This document shows, in pieces, positions 18,843-28,496 of a DNA stretch of 64,000 nucleotides (the first letter of the stretch is position 1; each line of letters begins with the position of its first letter). The position numbers and the translations under genes are program-made. The notes beneath the pieces were generated by a model. It saw only the letters and a program-made list of their open reading frames with translations. It searched no databases and had not been told where the DNA came from. The DNA lies in NCBI GenBank assembly GCA_945906105.1, contig CAMDQO010000002.1, positions 114,708 through 178,707 on the forward strand, read 5' to 3'. This DNA is from Novosphingobium sp. Chol11. GTDB lineage: Bacteria; Pseudomonadota; Alphaproteobacteria; Sphingomonadales; Sphingomonadaceae.

Positions 18843-19790
18843 TTATGCTTTCTCGCCAATCCTGAACCAGAAAGCACCCGGCTCGGCCTGCGGATTGCGC
18901 GCCAGCATCGGGCAGGCCGCCGCCAGAGCATCGAAGTGATTATGCTTTAGCCAGTTGAGCGCGCAGGTGATCTCGACCGTGCTGTTACCGCTCAGCCAAG
19001 CTTCGAGCATATATTGCTCGTCCCACAGGCGGCGTTCGTTGCGCAGCCAGCTATCGGGATAGTCACGCGGGGTGAAAATGTCATGGACATGGACCCATAC
19101 CCCCGGTTTCAGGCGCGGCAGGATCTGCAGGATCTCGAACGTAACATCGCCAAACGGCCGGATGATGTGGCTGCTGTCAATAAACAGCATGTCGCCCGCT
19201 TCCAGCCCTTCGAACAATGCCAGATCGACGTCCTCGACGCGCTTCGCCACCAGCTTGGCTTCGCTCGCTCCCAGCCACTCGTTCTCGTAAGGCTCGATAC
19301 AGGTGATTTCGGTCAGCGCCGAGGCATCTTCGGCGCGGTTTTTGGCCACAGCGGCCAGCGCCAGCAAGGTCGAGCTGCCCGAACCGATCTCGACGATCCG
19401 GCGCGGGCGCAAGTGACGGACGAGGCTGTAGTAAATCTCGCCATCGCCAAATTCGTACATGCCGTTGTGCCAGCCGAAGTGCCCGGTTCCGGGCGGCGTC
19501 AGCGGAAACGCTTCAAGTTCTGCGCCATAACGCAGCGCCGAAATCAGCGCGAGCTGCGGTGCGGCATCGAGCCAGATCCCCGGCAGATCGCGCTCAATCT
19601 GGGTATCGGCAGGCAGGTCTGCTGCCCGGTAAGTCGGCTCGTAATAATGCGTTGTGCGCAGTTGCACGCCGATGCGATCCGACATGGCCTGAAAACGCGG
19701 CATCGTCCGGCGGCGGCTGGCCAGCAGCTTCAGCACCGGCGCGAACAGGGCGACGAAGGCGCAGGCCAGCCAATCAAGCAACGCGTTCAT
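18843..19790 (-). CDS. Class I SAM-dependent methyltransferase family protein
   Basis: 315 residues. After a hydrophobic N-terminal segment ([20 protein letters not shown]) comes a Rossmann-type methyltransferase core: [16 protein letters not shown] is motif I, EITCIEPY is the acidic end of strand 2, and [11 protein letters not shown] and WVHVHDIF follow. The arrangement resembles the Methyltransf_24 group, whose members act on small molecules or cell-surface groups; substrate unknown. The hydrophobic segment suggests membrane association. It sits between gatA (25 bases) and gatB (56 bases) in the same direction, an unusual insertion into the gat operon. Confidence 0.8.
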   Translation of the reverse strand: MNALLDWLACAFVALFAPVLKLLASRRRTMPRFQAMSDRIGVQLRTTHYYEPTYRAADLPADTQIERDLPGIWLDAAPQLALISALRYGAELEAFPLTPPGTGHFGWHNGMYEFGDGEIYYSLVRHLRPRRIVEIGSGSSTLLALAAVAKNRAEDASALTEITCIEPYENEWLGASEAKLVAKRVEDVDLALFEGLEAGDMLFIDSSHIIRPFGDVTFEILQILPRLKPGVWVHVHDIFTPRDYPDSWLRNERRLWDEQYMLEAWLSGNSTVEITCALNWLKHNHFDALAAACPMLARNPQAEPGAFWFRIGEKA

Positions 19791-19815
19791 GGCTGCAAGT
19801 TCCTTGTCAGATTGC

Positions 19816-21303
19816 TTACCACCACCGCTCCGGCTTGGCGGTGAAGCCAGCGCGCGACTCTATCGCGAGGCCAGCATTGAGCACGCCCTGCTCGTCAAAG
19901 GCCTTGCCGATGATCTGCAAGCCGAGCGGCAGGCCTTCACGGTTGAGCCCCGCCGGAACCGACATGGCGGGCAGGCCGGCCAGCGAAGCAGGCACGGCGA
20001 AAACATCATTGAGATACATCGCCAGCGGATCGGAAACCATCTCGCCCAGCCCGAACGAGGCGGTCGGCGTGGTTGGCGCGAGGATCACGTCGCAGAGACG
20101 GAAAGCCTCATCGAAATCGCGCGCAATCAGCGTGCGGACCTTCTGCGCCTGGGTATAATAGGCGTCATAATATCCGGCTGAGAGCACATAAGTGCCGATC
20201 AGGATGCGGCGCTTGACCTCTGCCCCGAAACCGGCGGAACGGGTGGCGGCGTACATATCCTGAAGCCCCGCACCATCCGGCAAATCACGCAAGCCATAGC
20301 GCACGCCATCATAGCGCGCGAGGTTGGACGAAGCTTCGGCTGGGGCGATAATGTAATAGGCGGGCAGCGCATATTTGGTGTGCGGCAGGCTGATATCGAC
20401 GATCTCGGCCCCGGCATCCTTGAGCCAGGCGATGCCCTGATCCCAGCTCTTGGCGACATCACCGTCAAGCCCATCGACGCGGTATTCGCGCGGAATGCCG
20501 ACTTTCTTGCCGCGCATATCGCCTGAAAGTGCCGCTTCCCATGCGGGTACCGGCAGATCGAGGCTGGTCGAATCCTTGGGATCGAAACCTGACATCACCT
20601 CAAGCATGATCGCGCAGTCGCGCACATCACGCGCCATCGGGCCTGCCTGATCGAGCGAACTTGCGAAGGCGACAATGCCCCAGCGCGAGCAGCGCCCATA
20701 GGTCGGCTTGATCCCCGAGATGCCGGTGAAGGCCGCAGGCTGACGAATCGAACCGCCGGTATCGGTGCCGGTTGCCGCCGGGCAGAGCCGCGCGGCAACC
20801 GCTGCTGAACTGCCGCCAGAGGAGCCGCCGGGAGCCATGGCTGCGTTACCGCCATCCTTGCGCTTCCACGGGGAAATGACATTGCCGAAATAGCTCGTCT
20901 CGTTCGACGAGCCCATGGCGAACTGATCAAGGTTGAGCTTGCCCAGCATGCCAGCGCCAGCATCCCACAACTTCTGGCTTACGCTGCTTTCGTACTGCGG
21001 AGTAAAGCCTTCGAGGATGTGGCTGGCTGCCGTGGTCTGGACGCCCTTGGTGGCGAACAGATCTTTCATGCCAATCGGCACACCAGCCATTTTCCCGAGC
21101 GGCTGACCAGCAGCGCGAGCCTCATCGACCTTTTGGGCAGCACCCAGCGCCGCCTCCGGTGTAGCGACGATAAAGGCGTTGAGTGCGATCTGTGCTGCGG
21201 CAACATTGGCGTTGAAGCCCTGCGCCACTTCAACGGCGGTGAATTCACCCTTGGCCACACCATCGCGGATCGCGGCAACGCCGAGTTCGGTTACATCACT
21301 CAT
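19816..21303 (-). CDS. gatA: Asp-tRNA(Asn)/Glu-tRNA(Gln) amidotransferase subunit A
   Basis: GatA (495 residues) is the amidase-signature glutaminase subunit of GatCAB and supplies ammonia. The Ser-cisSer-Lys triad is visible: Lys in IGMKDLF, Ser in [13 protein letters not shown] and nucleophilic Ser in [12 protein letters not shown]. Family length is normal. The start codon shares one base with the gatC stop (TAATG), which indicates translational coupling. Confidence 0.97.
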   Translation of the reverse strand: MSDVTELGVAAIRDGVAKGEFTAVEVAQGFNANVAAAQIALNAFIVATPEAALGAAQKVDEARAAGQPLGKMAGVPIGMKDLFATKGVQTTAASHILEGFTPQYESSVSQKLWDAGAGMLGKLNLDQFAMGSSNETSYFGNVISPWKRKDGGNAAMAPGGSSGGSSAAVAARLCPAATGTDTGGSIRQPAAFTGISGIKPTYGRCSRWGIVAFASSLDQAGPMARDVRDCAIMLEVMSGFDPKDSTSLDLPVPAWEAALSGDMRGKKVGIPREYRVDGLDGDVAKSWDQGIAWLKDAGAEIVDISLPHTKYALPAYYIIAPAEASSNLARYDGVRYGLRDLPDGAGLQDMYAATRSAGFGAEVKRRILIGTYVLSAGYYDAYYTQAQKVRTLIARDFDEAFRLCDVILAPTTPTASFGLGEMVSDPLAMYLNDVFAVPASLAGLPAMSVPAGLNREGLPLGLQIIGKAFDEQGVLNAGLAIESRAGFTAKPERWW

Positions 21304-21605
21304 TATTCGATCACCTTGGGCACGCCAAAGAAGCCATGTTCTGCTGCCGGCGCATTGGCCAGAACGGCATCGCGCATCCCGCCGCCAGTGAGCGGATCGG
21401 CGTTCACCACGTCTTCGCGCAGGCGCAGCGTATTGGCGATCACCGCCGTCATCGGCTCAACACCGGTAACATCGACTTCGCCGAGCTGTTCAACCCAAGC
21501 GAGGATGCCGTTCAGTTCGGGCACCATGCCCGCAACCTCGGCTTCGGTGAGCTTGATGCGGGCCAGCGCGGCGATTTTGGCCACGGTGGCGGTATCGACC
21601 GACAT
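21303..21605 (-). CDS. gatC: Asp-tRNA(Asn)/Glu-tRNA(Gln) amidotransferase subunit C
   Basis: GatC is the small (100 residues) scaffold that stabilises the GatA-GatB complex. The N-terminus ([20 protein letters not shown]), the [19 protein letters not shown] block and the [10 protein letters not shown] motif are diagnostic. It precedes gatA with a one-base overlap. The FKBP gene ends about 57 bases upstream of it... on the same strand the order is FKBP, gatC, gatA, with FKBP transcribed first. Confidence 0.96.
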   Translation of the reverse strand: MSVDTATVAKIAALARIKLTEAEVAGMVPELNGILAWVEQLGEVDVTGVEPMTAVIANTLRLREDVVNADPLTGGGMRDAVLANAPAAEHGFFGVPKVIE

Positions 21606-21662
21606 TGTTGTGAACCTCTTGTCTGGGTTGGCCGGGTTTCGAAAGAAACGCGTCGGAACAGA

Positions 21663-22232
21663 TTATTGCGGCGGCGCTTCGCCACCAGGCATTGGTGGCG
21701 GTGCTCCGGGCGTTCTTTCGCCGGGCCCGCCTTTTCCTTGTTGCTGCTGCATCTGGCGCATCTGCTCCATCATCGCCTGACGTTGCTGCATCTGCTCCTG
21801 AGTCATGAAATCAACCAGCTCGACATCGAAGTAGAGATCGCTGTTTGCCGGAATTTCGCCCGCTTGCCCGGCGGGCTTATCGCCATAACCGAGCGCTGCC
21901 GGGATAGTGATGTGATACTTGCCGCCCTTCTGCATCTGCAGCAGCGCCTTGGTGAAGCCGGGAATCATGCCGCTGACCGGAAGCGCACCCTGCGCCTCTG
22001 GCTGGAACACCGTGCCGTCCTTGAGCTGCCCCTTGAGCTTGACCATCGCCACATCGCTCATCGTTGGTGAAGGCCCTTCACCCGCGGTAACGGTCTTGAC
22101 GCTGACCATTGCGGGCATCGTCGCCCAGGCAAGACCGCCGGCCGCTGCAGCGGCAGCGGCAACACCCAGCCACAGCTTGCCGAGCGATCCCTTGGCAATC
22201 GGCTGGAGCGGAACGCGGGTCACTTCAGTCAT
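21663..22232 (-). CDS. FKBP-type peptidyl-prolyl cis-trans isomerase
   Basis: 189 residues. A single membrane-spanning or signal-anchor helix (LWLGVAAAAAAAGGLAWATM) is followed by an FKBP domain: DGTVFQ, VSGMIPGFTKALLQMQKGGKYHITIPAALGYGD and LYFDVELVDF. It probably assists folding on the periplasmic face. The C-terminal 45 residues are Gln/Met-rich (QMQQRQAMMEQMRQMQQQQ) and then Gly/Pro-rich, likely disordered. It lies upstream of gatC in the same direction and may share a promoter. Confidence 0.9.
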   Translation of the reverse strand: MTEVTRVPLQPIAKGSLGKLWLGVAAAAAAAGGLAWATMPAMVSVKTVTAGEGPSPTMSDVAMVKLKGQLKDGTVFQPEAQGALPVSGMIPGFTKALLQMQKGGKYHITIPAALGYGDKPAGQAGEIPANSDLYFDVELVDFMTQEQMQQRQAMMEQMRQMQQQQGKGGPGERTPGAPPPMPGGEAPPQ

Positions 22233-22256
22233 CAGGCTTCCTTAAACTCAGGCAGC

Positions 22257-22283
22257 AAAAAGGGCGCGGATTCGTCCGCGCCC
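22257..22283 (-). terminator. Rho-independent terminator after rpsU
   Basis: On the minus strand a perfect 9-bp stem (GGGCGCGGA/TCCGCGCCC, 22262-22270 with 22275-22283) closes a 4-base loop and is followed by TTTTT (22261-22257). It lies 52 bases past the rpsU stop and just before the FKBP gene. It separates rpsU from the FKBP-gat transcript. Confidence 0.88.
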
Positions 22284-22334
22284 TCATGGCTCAAGCGGGC
22301 GGGCGGGGCAAGCCCGTCCAGCCGCTAGAATGGC

Positions 22335-22541
22335 CTATTTCCCGCCGTCGCGTTCCACGCGCTTGCGCTCCATCTTCCGGGCGCGGCGCACAGCAGCGGC
22401 CTTTTCACGGGCGCGCTTTTCAGACGGCTTCTCGAAGTGACGGCGAAGCTTCATCTCGCGATAGACGCCTTCGCGCTGCAGCTTCTTTTTGAGCGCGCGA
22501 AGAGCCTGGTCAACATTGTTGTCGCGGACGAGAATTTGCAT
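22335..22541 (-). CDS. rpsU: 30S ribosomal protein S21
   Basis: The 68-residue protein [20 protein letters not shown]... with a very basic C-terminal half ([19 protein letters not shown]) is bS21, which sits on the small subunit near the anti-Shine-Dalgarno region of 16S rRNA. The ATG at 22541 begins the conserved MQILVRDN; an in-frame ATG four codons upstream is less likely. The gene is monocistronic, closed by the hairpin at 22257-22283. Confidence 0.96.
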   Translation of the reverse strand: MQILVRDNNVDQALRALKKKLQREGVYREMKLRRHFEKPSEKRAREKAAAVRRARKMERKRVERDGGK

Positions 22542-22809
22542 AAACCGAAACACCTCAGGATCAAAAGGCCAGAACCCCGCCGTTTTATGTGCGGGGGAGC
22601 ACCTCGAATCAGAAACAGAAAACTGGGCCGAATCCTTGAAGGAACGGCTCGAACCGGCGGGCGGCTAGCAAAGTGTAGGGGCTATGGCAAGCACCGATGG
22701 CAATTTCTGCCGGTCAAACGACAGCAAAAGATAGCTCTGCCGAGCAGCATTTGCACTCAAGACAGCAATATGGTCTCACCTGCAAGACCAACAGGGGCCG
22801 CAGACCATA

Positions 22810-24375
22810 ATGCCGACATCCTTTGCCCTTGCCGACTGGGCCGTGCTGGGCGGCTATGTGCTGCTGCTCACCCTTGCCGGCTGGCTGACGACCCGGCGCG
22901 GGATGAATTCGGAAGATTATTTCCTCGCCAGCCATCACGCGCCGACCTGGCTGGTGGCCGTCTCGGTCCTCTCGACCGTGCAATCGGCGGCGACCTTCCT
23001 CGGCGTGCCCGATTCGAGCTTTCGCGGCAATTTCACCTATATCGGCGGCGTGCTGGCCGCACTTATCGCCGCATGGATCGTCGCCCATGTGCTGATCCCA
23101 AGATTCTATGCGCTGAAGGTGACGACGGTTTACGAGCTGCTCGAAAGCCGCTTCGATGTGCGGGCAAGGCGCGCGGCCGGGGCGATGTATCTGGTCGGGC
23201 GCATCCTTGCCAGCGGAGCGCGGCTTTATCTGGCGGCGATTGCCGTCTCGATGATCATGTTCCTTGATGTTTCACCGCAGCACATCGTTATCGCCAGCTT
23301 TGTGCTGCTTGTCTTCGGGCTTGTCTTTACCTTCATGGGCGGGCTCAATTCGATCATCTGGAGCGACCTTATCCAGGTGGTGCTTTATGTTGGCGCGGCG
23401 CTGATGGTGCTGCTGTTCCTGTGGTCGAAGATCCCGCTGACCCTGCCCGAGACAGTCCATGCGCTGACCCATGCTCCGGCCCAATCTCCCGGCGGCCAGA
23501 ACAAGCTGGCGCTGATCGATTTCACCTTTGATCTGTCCGCACCATGGGGAATCTTCGCGGTGTTGACCGGTGTGATGCTGCTCAATCTGGCGAGTTCGGG
23601 CCTCGATCAGGATATCACCCAGCGGCTGCTAGCCTGTAAAGATGCGCGGCACGGCAACCGTGCGCTTTATGCCTCTGTGATCGTCTCGCTTCCGGTGATC
23701 CTGCTGTTTCTGATGATCGGCGCGCTGCTGCACATCTTCTACGAGCGGCCGGAAATCATGGCAGCGGCGGGCGGAACCATAATGCCGACCTTCCATGGCG
23801 AAAAAGTCACCGTGTTCATGCATTTCATCCTCAGCGAGATACCTCCCGGCTTGCGCGGGCTAGTCACTGTCGGCGTGATCGCGGCGGCGGCGATCAATTC
23901 GGGGCTGATCTCGATGTCGGCGGTGCTGGTCAACGATCTCTACCGCCCCTTGGCCAAGGGGCGCAGTGAAAGGCACTTCGTCCGCGCCGGGCGTCTCGCC
24001 AGCGTGATTCTGGGCCTCGCGCTGTTCGCCATGTCGATCCTTTCCTATTACTGGCAGCGCTATACCGGCGCGGCACTGCTCGATTTCGTGCTGGGGGTGA
24101 TGGCTTTTGCCTATTCGGGGCTGCTCGGCGTCTATGCCGTGGCCATGTTCACCCGGCGCGGAACTTCGATCTCTGTGATAGCGGCACTGGCGACGGGATT
24201 TCTCACCGTGCTCGCCTTTCAGCCCTATGTTATCGATGCGCTTGGACTGCCAGTGGCAATGAAGGGCATCGCCTTCCCGTGGCAGCTGGTGCTGGGGACG
24301 CTGGTGGCAGCGGGGACTTGCGCCTTGGCGAGCGGCAAATCTGCCAAGGAACTTACCCTGTCATCCGCGAGGTGA
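22810..24375 (+). CDS. Sodium:solute symporter family protein
   Basis: This 521-residue, strongly hydrophobic protein has about 13 predicted membrane helices. It shows the SSS-family features GGYVLLLTLAGWLTTRRG, NSEDYFLA, the sodium-binding region near VSVLSTVQSAATFLG, and VFTFMGGLNSIIWSDLIQ. It is an inner-membrane Na+-coupled transporter. The substrate cannot be read from the sequence; sialic acid/sugar, proline or carboxylate types are all possible. No functionally linked neighbour is present. Confidence 0.9.
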   Translation: MPTSFALADWAVLGGYVLLLTLAGWLTTRRGMNSEDYFLASHHAPTWLVAVSVLSTVQSAATFLGVPDSSFRGNFTYIGGVLAALIAAWIVAHVLIPRFYALKVTTVYELLESRFDVRARRAAGAMYLVGRILASGARLYLAAIAVSMIMFLDVSPQHIVIASFVLLVFGLVFTFMGGLNSIIWSDLIQVVLYVGAALMVLLFLWSKIPLTLPETVHALTHAPAQSPGGQNKLALIDFTFDLSAPWGIFAVLTGVMLLNLASSGLDQDITQRLLACKDARHGNRALYASVIVSLPVILLFLMIGALLHIFYERPEIMAAAGGTIMPTFHGEKVTVFMHFILSEIPPGLRGLVTVGVIAAAAINSGLISMSAVLVNDLYRPLAKGRSERHFVRAGRLASVILGLALFAMSILSYYWQRYTGAALLDFVLGVMAFAYSGLLGVYAVAMFTRRGTSISVIAALATGFLTVLAFQPYVIDALGLPVAMKGIAFPWQLVLGTLVAAGTCALASGKSAKELTLSSAR

Positions 24376-24414
24376 TATGGTAAAACAATAGACGACCAAC
24401 GGCGGAGCATTCAC

Positions 24415-25212
24415 ATGGCGCTGACCTCTGACACCCCAAGATCAGCCCACCCCGATGATCTTGGTCTGACCCGGCGATCACAGTTGACCGGTTTGTTCGG
24501 CGCTTTTGTCAGTTTCGCACTGCTCAGCGAAGTTTCCTGCGCCCGTCCAAATCCACGAATGACAGCACGAGACTGGATCGACAGACATAACGAGCTGGCC
24601 CGCGCGTTGAAACAGGGTCAAGTTTCGGCCCGTAGCTGGATGACAGAGGTTGAACGATTGGCCCGAGAAATCGACATTGCCGAGTTGATGGCAGATGTGA
24701 ATCAGTCCAAACTCTCAGCTGCATCAAAGCCACCCACAAACGACCCAAGCAAGCGCAGTGTGCGGTTCATCGATGCGAGTGGCACCCCGCGCCGCCTTGC
24801 CTATGCTGCGGCGCTATTCGATTTTGCGCCAAGCAATGTCATCACGCCGCACGGTCACAAGAACATGGTTTCGGCCCACCTCGTGACCAACGGAAAATTT
24901 AGAGTCCGCAATTTTGACCGATTGCGCGACGAAGGTAATGGCATGGTGATCCGCCCGACGCGCGATTTCGTTGCTTCTACCGGCACGCTTTCCGCCATGT
25001 CTTCGGCCCGTGATAATATTCACTGGTTTGTGCCCAAAGGTGGCCCCGCTAGAACCTTTGACGTCATTATTTCCGGGCTGGACCCAAAGCAGCCAGACTT
25101 TGACATCGCGGCCATTGACCCCCTTGGAGGACGACGAATGAGGGATGGGACTATCCTCGCTCCCGTCATGAGTTTTGAAGCGGCTTCCGCCAAATATCTG
25201 ACGAGTTTGTAG
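24415..25212 (+). CDS. Exported cupin-like protein, function unknown
   Basis: 265 residues. The N-terminus has an Arg pair before a hydrophobic stretch (LTRRSQLTGLFGAFVSFALL), consistent with a Tat signal. The second half is cupin-like. FDFAPSNVITPHGHKNMVSAHL gives a His-x-His plus a further His, and NIHWFVPKGG gives a late His, as in metal-binding thiol or cysteine dioxygenase-type cupins. The assignment is tentative. The gene stands alone, 39 bases after the symporter gene. Confidence 0.6.
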   Translation: MALTSDTPRSAHPDDLGLTRRSQLTGLFGAFVSFALLSEVSCARPNPRMTARDWIDRHNELARALKQGQVSARSWMTEVERLAREIDIAELMADVNQSKLSAASKPPTNDPSKRSVRFIDASGTPRRLAYAAALFDFAPSNVITPHGHKNMVSAHLVTNGKFRVRNFDRLRDEGNGMVIRPTRDFVASTGTLSAMSSARDNIHWFVPKGGPARTFDVIISGLDPKQPDFDIAAIDPLGGRRMRDGTILAPVMSFEAASAKYLTSL

Positions 25213-25266
25213 GCTAAGGGAAGCAGAGCTTTCCCGGCAAGCCTTACCCGTCTAAGGCGCACAGCT

Positions 25267-25665
25267 ATGAACCCGCCAACTTTCCTCACCGCTTCCGCAT
25301 TCGTCGCCCTTGGCGGCGGCATTGGCGCATGGGCGCGCTATGCGATGGGGCGATTGATCGGGCCAACAGACTTCCCCTATGCGACGCTGACCATCAATGT
25401 GCTGGGCAGTTTTGCCATGGGGCTGTTGGCTGGTTGGCTGGCTAGACATGGAAGCACAGGCAATCTGGGCGGGGAGACTTGGCGCTTGCTGCTCGGCGTC
25501 GGCCTGCTCGGCGGCTTCACCACCTTCTCCGCCTTCAGCCTTGAGCTAGTGCTGATGATCCAGCGCGGCACCCTGGGTCTGGCCGCTTCCTATGCGTTGA
25601 TTTCGGTGCTGGGCGGCGTGCTGGGCCTGATTTTTGGACTTTGTGTAATGCGAGCAGTCGGATGA
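25267..25665 (+). CDS. crcB: Fluoride ion channel CrcB/Fluc
   Basis: A 132-residue inner-membrane protein with four hydrophobic segments. Family marks are GGGIGAWARYAMGR, the Asn-containing TLTINVLGSFAMG and the GGFTTFSAFSLE motif with its polar track and Phe box. It exports fluoride as an antiparallel dimer. No clear fluoride riboswitch is visible in the 54 bases upstream. The last 4 bases overlap the start of the pseudouridine synthase gene (ATGA). Confidence 0.95.
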   Translation: MNPPTFLTASAFVALGGGIGAWARYAMGRLIGPTDFPYATLTINVLGSFAMGLLAGWLARHGSTGNLGGETWRLLLGVGLLGGFTTFSAFSLELVLMIQRGTLGLAASYALISVLGGVLGLIFGLCVMRAVG

Positions 25666-26996
25666 GCGAAACTTCGGCCCCCAAGGACTCAGTGCCAGAT
25701 AAGGTCCGCCAGTTCACCGTCCAGAAGGACGATAACGATGTGCGGCTTGATCGCTGGTTCAAGCGCCACCTGCCGCAGATCGGTTTCGCCACCATTTCGC
25801 GCTGGGCGCGCACCGGGCAGATCCGCATTGATGGCAAGCGCGCCGATCCGGCTGACCGGCTGGTGACGGGGCAAGTGCTGCGCGTCCCTCCCGGCGGCAT
25901 CACGCCCGAGCGCACTGGCCCCGCGCCGCGCAAGGAATTGACCGAGGAACAGATTGACCGCGCCGAAGCCATGGTGATCCACCGGGACCGCGCGGCCATC
26001 GTTCTCAACAAGGAACCGGGCCTCGCTACGCAGGGCGGCACCGGCACCCACGAGCACGTCGACCAGCTGCTCGATGCCTTTTCACCGACCGGTCCGCGCC
26101 CGCGGCTGGTCCACCGGCTCGACAAGGATACGTCTGGTGTCCTGCTGATCGCCGCGACACCGGGTAGTGCCGCCTATTTCTCCAAGCGTTTTTCGGGCCG
26201 CTCAGCGCGCAAGATCTATTGGGCTTTGGTAGCGGGCGTTCCTGATATCTACGACGGCGTGATCGAACTGCCGCTGGCCAAGCAGCCGGGCAGCGGCGGC
26301 GAAAAGATGATGGTCGATCAATCGGATCAGGGGATGCCGGCCAAGACCCGCTACCGGGTGATCGAGCGCGCGGGCAATAGCACCGCCTGGGTCGAATTGC
26401 AGCCGTTCACCGGCCGCACGCACCAGTTGCGCGTCCACATGGCGGCGATTGGCCATCCGATCATCGGTGATGGCAAATATGGCGGACCTGAGGCTTTTCT
26501 TACCGGCTCGATCAGCCGCAAGATGCACCTCCATGCGCGGCGGCTGATCATCGATCACCCCGATGGCACGCCGCTCGATGTCACCGCCCCGCTGCCCAGC
26601 CATTTCGCCGCCAGCATGGAACAACTCGGCTTTGACATGGAGAACGGCGATCTGCCATTGGAAGCCGCCAAGGCTGATCCGCGTGAAGTGACCAAGACCG
26701 CGGCCAAAGCCCACGCCAAGCAATACCGCAAGGAACGGCGTGGCGAGCGGCGCGGGCGCAAAGCTGGCGAGCGCAGTCCCGCAGGCCATGCTGTGGGCAA
26801 GCCCGCTGTTAAAACAGGAGGCAAAGGCGCTGGCAAGACCGGGAGCAAGGCTGCTGGAAAGCCAGGCGCTAAGCCAGGCGGCAAATCCTTTGGCAAACCC
26901 GGCGAACGGCCGGCCGGAAAACCCGCCCCCGCTCGCAAACCCGCAGCTGGCCGCGCACCCGCACCCAAAGCGTCACCAAAACCTCGCAAGATCTGA
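25662..26996 (+). CDS. RluA/RluC-type pseudouridine synthase with basic tail
   Basis: 444 residues from the ATG that overlaps the crcB stop. An N-terminal S4-like domain (DNDVRLDRWFKRHLPQ...ISRWARTGQIRIDGKR) is followed by the catalytic domain with the active-site Asp in LVHRLDKDTSGVLL, then FTGRTHQLRVHMA and GHPIIGDGKYGG. It probably modifies 23S rRNA uridines. The last 100 residues or so are an extended Lys/Gly/Ala/Pro tail absent from standard RluC (family length near 320). Confidence 0.92.
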   Translation: MSETSAPKDSVPDKVRQFTVQKDDNDVRLDRWFKRHLPQIGFATISRWARTGQIRIDGKRADPADRLVTGQVLRVPPGGITPERTGPAPRKELTEEQIDRAEAMVIHRDRAAIVLNKEPGLATQGGTGTHEHVDQLLDAFSPTGPRPRLVHRLDKDTSGVLLIAATPGSAAYFSKRFSGRSARKIYWALVAGVPDIYDGVIELPLAKQPGSGGEKMMVDQSDQGMPAKTRYRVIERAGNSTAWVELQPFTGRTHQLRVHMAAIGHPIIGDGKYGGPEAFLTGSISRKMHLHARRLIIDHPDGTPLDVTAPLPSHFAASMEQLGFDMENGDLPLEAAKADPREVTKTAAKAHAKQYRKERRGERRGRKAGERSPAGHAVGKPAVKTGGKGAGKTGSKAAGKPGAKPGGKSFGKPGERPAGKPAPARKPAAGRAPAPKASPKPRKI

Positions 26997-27598
26997 TGCA
27001 CCCCAACGCCGCCTTTCGCCACGAAGACCGCGCCATACTCGAAGCTCTGATCGAGGAAATCGGCTTCGGCATGGTCTTCGCCGCCACTCCCGATGGTCCG
27101 CGCGTTGCACATGTGCCGCTGCTGTGGACACAGAGCGGCACGCTGCGATTCCATCTTGCGAGGGGTAATGCGCTGACCCGGCATATCGACGGCATGACTG
27201 TGCTGGCGGTAGTCAATGGCCCGGACGCCTATATCAGCCCTCGCTGGTATGAAGATCAGCAGCAAGTGCCGACATGGAACTATATCACGCTTGAGATGGA
27301 AGGGCGGGTTCGCCGGATAGACTCCGACGGACTGCTGGCAGATCTGGAAGCGCTCACCGCACGTCAGGAAGCCCGCGTCACCCTCGGAAAACCATGGACC
27401 ATGGACAAGATGCCCGCTGGTGAAGTCCGCCAGATGATGGGCGGAATTGTCGGATTTGAAATGGAAGTTCAGGCTTGGCGGCCGACCATAAAGCTTAGCC
27501 AGAACAAGCCCGCTGACGAACGCGAGCGGCTGGCGGCTGGGCTGGAGGCGCAGGGATCGCCCGCGATTGCCCAGCTCATGCGAGCATTTGCGTCGTGA
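26996..27598 (+). CDS. PaiB-like FMN-binding protein
   Basis: 200 residues of the PaiB family (FMN-binding split barrel, annotated as a negative transcriptional regulator in Bacillus). Recognisable parts are MHPNAAFRHEDRAILEALIEE, AHVPLLW, GPDAYISPRWYED, VPTWNYITLEMEG and MMGGIVGFEMEV. The role in proteobacteria is not settled; flavin binding is likely. Its start shares one base with the preceding stop (TGATG), so it is translationally coupled. Confidence 0.88.
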   Translation: MHPNAAFRHEDRAILEALIEEIGFGMVFAATPDGPRVAHVPLLWTQSGTLRFHLARGNALTRHIDGMTVLAVVNGPDAYISPRWYEDQQQVPTWNYITLEMEGRVRRIDSDGLLADLEALTARQEARVTLGKPWTMDKMPAGEVRQMMGGIVGFEMEVQAWRPTIKLSQNKPADERERLAAGLEAQGSPAIAQLMRAFAS

Positions 27599-28269
27599 GT
27601 GCCATGAGCGATACGAGTGTCCGTCTCGCCGTGTTCGATTGCGATGGCACACTAGTCGATGGCCAGGGGTCGATCTGCAAGGCGATGGAAGCAGCCTTTG
27701 CCCATGGCGGCCTGCCAGCTCCCGAACGCCATCTCATCCGCCGTATCGTCGGCCTCAGCTTGCCCCATGCAGTGGGCCAGCTGGCACCAGACGCCGATGA
27801 CCGGACCGTCGCCTCTGTGGTCGATGCCTACAAGAGCGCCTACCGTGCCGCGCGCGCCTCTGGCGATCTGGCCGAGCCGCTGTTCGATGGCATCACGTCG
27901 CTGCTCGATACATTGCGCGGTGCAGGCTGGCTGCTGGGTGTCGCCACCGGCAAGTCTGACCGCGGCCTGACCCACTGCCTTGCCACCCATGGCCTCACGG
28001 ATCATTTCGTGACCCTGCAAACTGCTGATCGCCACCCGTCAAAGCCGCATCCGGCGATGTTGGAAGCGGCGCTAGGTGATGCGCTTGCCGCGCCGCAAGC
28101 TGCGGTGATGATCGGTGATACAGCCTATGACATGGCCATGGCCATCAGCGCAGGCGTGCGTGCCATTGGCGTCGATTGGGGTTATCACGAGCCGAGTGAA
28201 CTGATCGCAGCGGGGGCGGAATTTGTCGCCACCAGCCCGCAGCAACTGGGGGAGTATCTGTTACGATGA
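27595..28269 (+). CDS. HAD superfamily hydrolase, phosphoglycolate-phosphatase-like
   Basis: 224 residues. Motif I is VFDCDGTLVDG with nucleophilic Asp; motif II is in GVATGKSDRG; motif III Lys is in HPSKPHPAML; motif IV is MIGDTAYDMAMA. A helical cap lies between motifs I and II. It is a cytosolic phosphatase similar to Gph; the substrate is unproved. The listed GTG overlaps the paiB-like stop (GTGA); an ATG three codons later (27604) is an alternative. Confidence 0.9.
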   Translation: MSAMSDTSVRLAVFDCDGTLVDGQGSICKAMEAAFAHGGLPAPERHLIRRIVGLSLPHAVGQLAPDADDRTVASVVDAYKSAYRAARASGDLAEPLFDGITSLLDTLRGAGWLLGVATGKSDRGLTHCLATHGLTDHFVTLQTADRHPSKPHPAMLEAALGDALAAPQAAVMIGDTAYDMAMAISAGVRAIGVDWGYHEPSELIAAGAEFVATSPQQLGEYLLR

Positions 28270-28496
28270 GCGAACCAACCGCCGCTGAATCACTGGCGAA
28301 AAAGCGCTTCCTGGCCCTCTCGCTGATCCGCCTGAGCGGCATCGTGCTGATTATGGTAGGGCTCGCCTGCGCGCTTGACCGGATCGATATACCCTCAGCC
28401 CGGCTGATCGGCGTGATGCTGATCGTATTCGGCGTAATCGACGCCTTTCTGATTCCCGCGCTGTTCGCTAAGCGATGGAAAAGCTCCGACGCATGA
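28266..28496 (+). CDS. Small two-helix membrane protein
   Basis: 76 residues with two hydrophobic segments (LIRLSGIVLIMVGLACAL and LIGVMLIVFGVIDAFLIPALF). It overlaps the HAD gene by 4 bases (ATGA) and is itself overlapped by the ATP12 gene (ATGA). Such small proteins are commonly found beside ATP12 genes in sphingomonads, which suggests a linked role, but function is unknown. Confidence 0.78.
   Translation: MSEPTAAESLAKKRFLALSLIRLSGIVLIMVGLACALDRIDIPSARLIGVMLIVFGVIDAFLIPALFAKRWKSSDA

Noticed and set aside
25213..25266. A possible fluoride riboswitch before crcB.
   Set aside because: The 54-base gap lacks the conserved riboswitch core sequences and is too short for the full fold.
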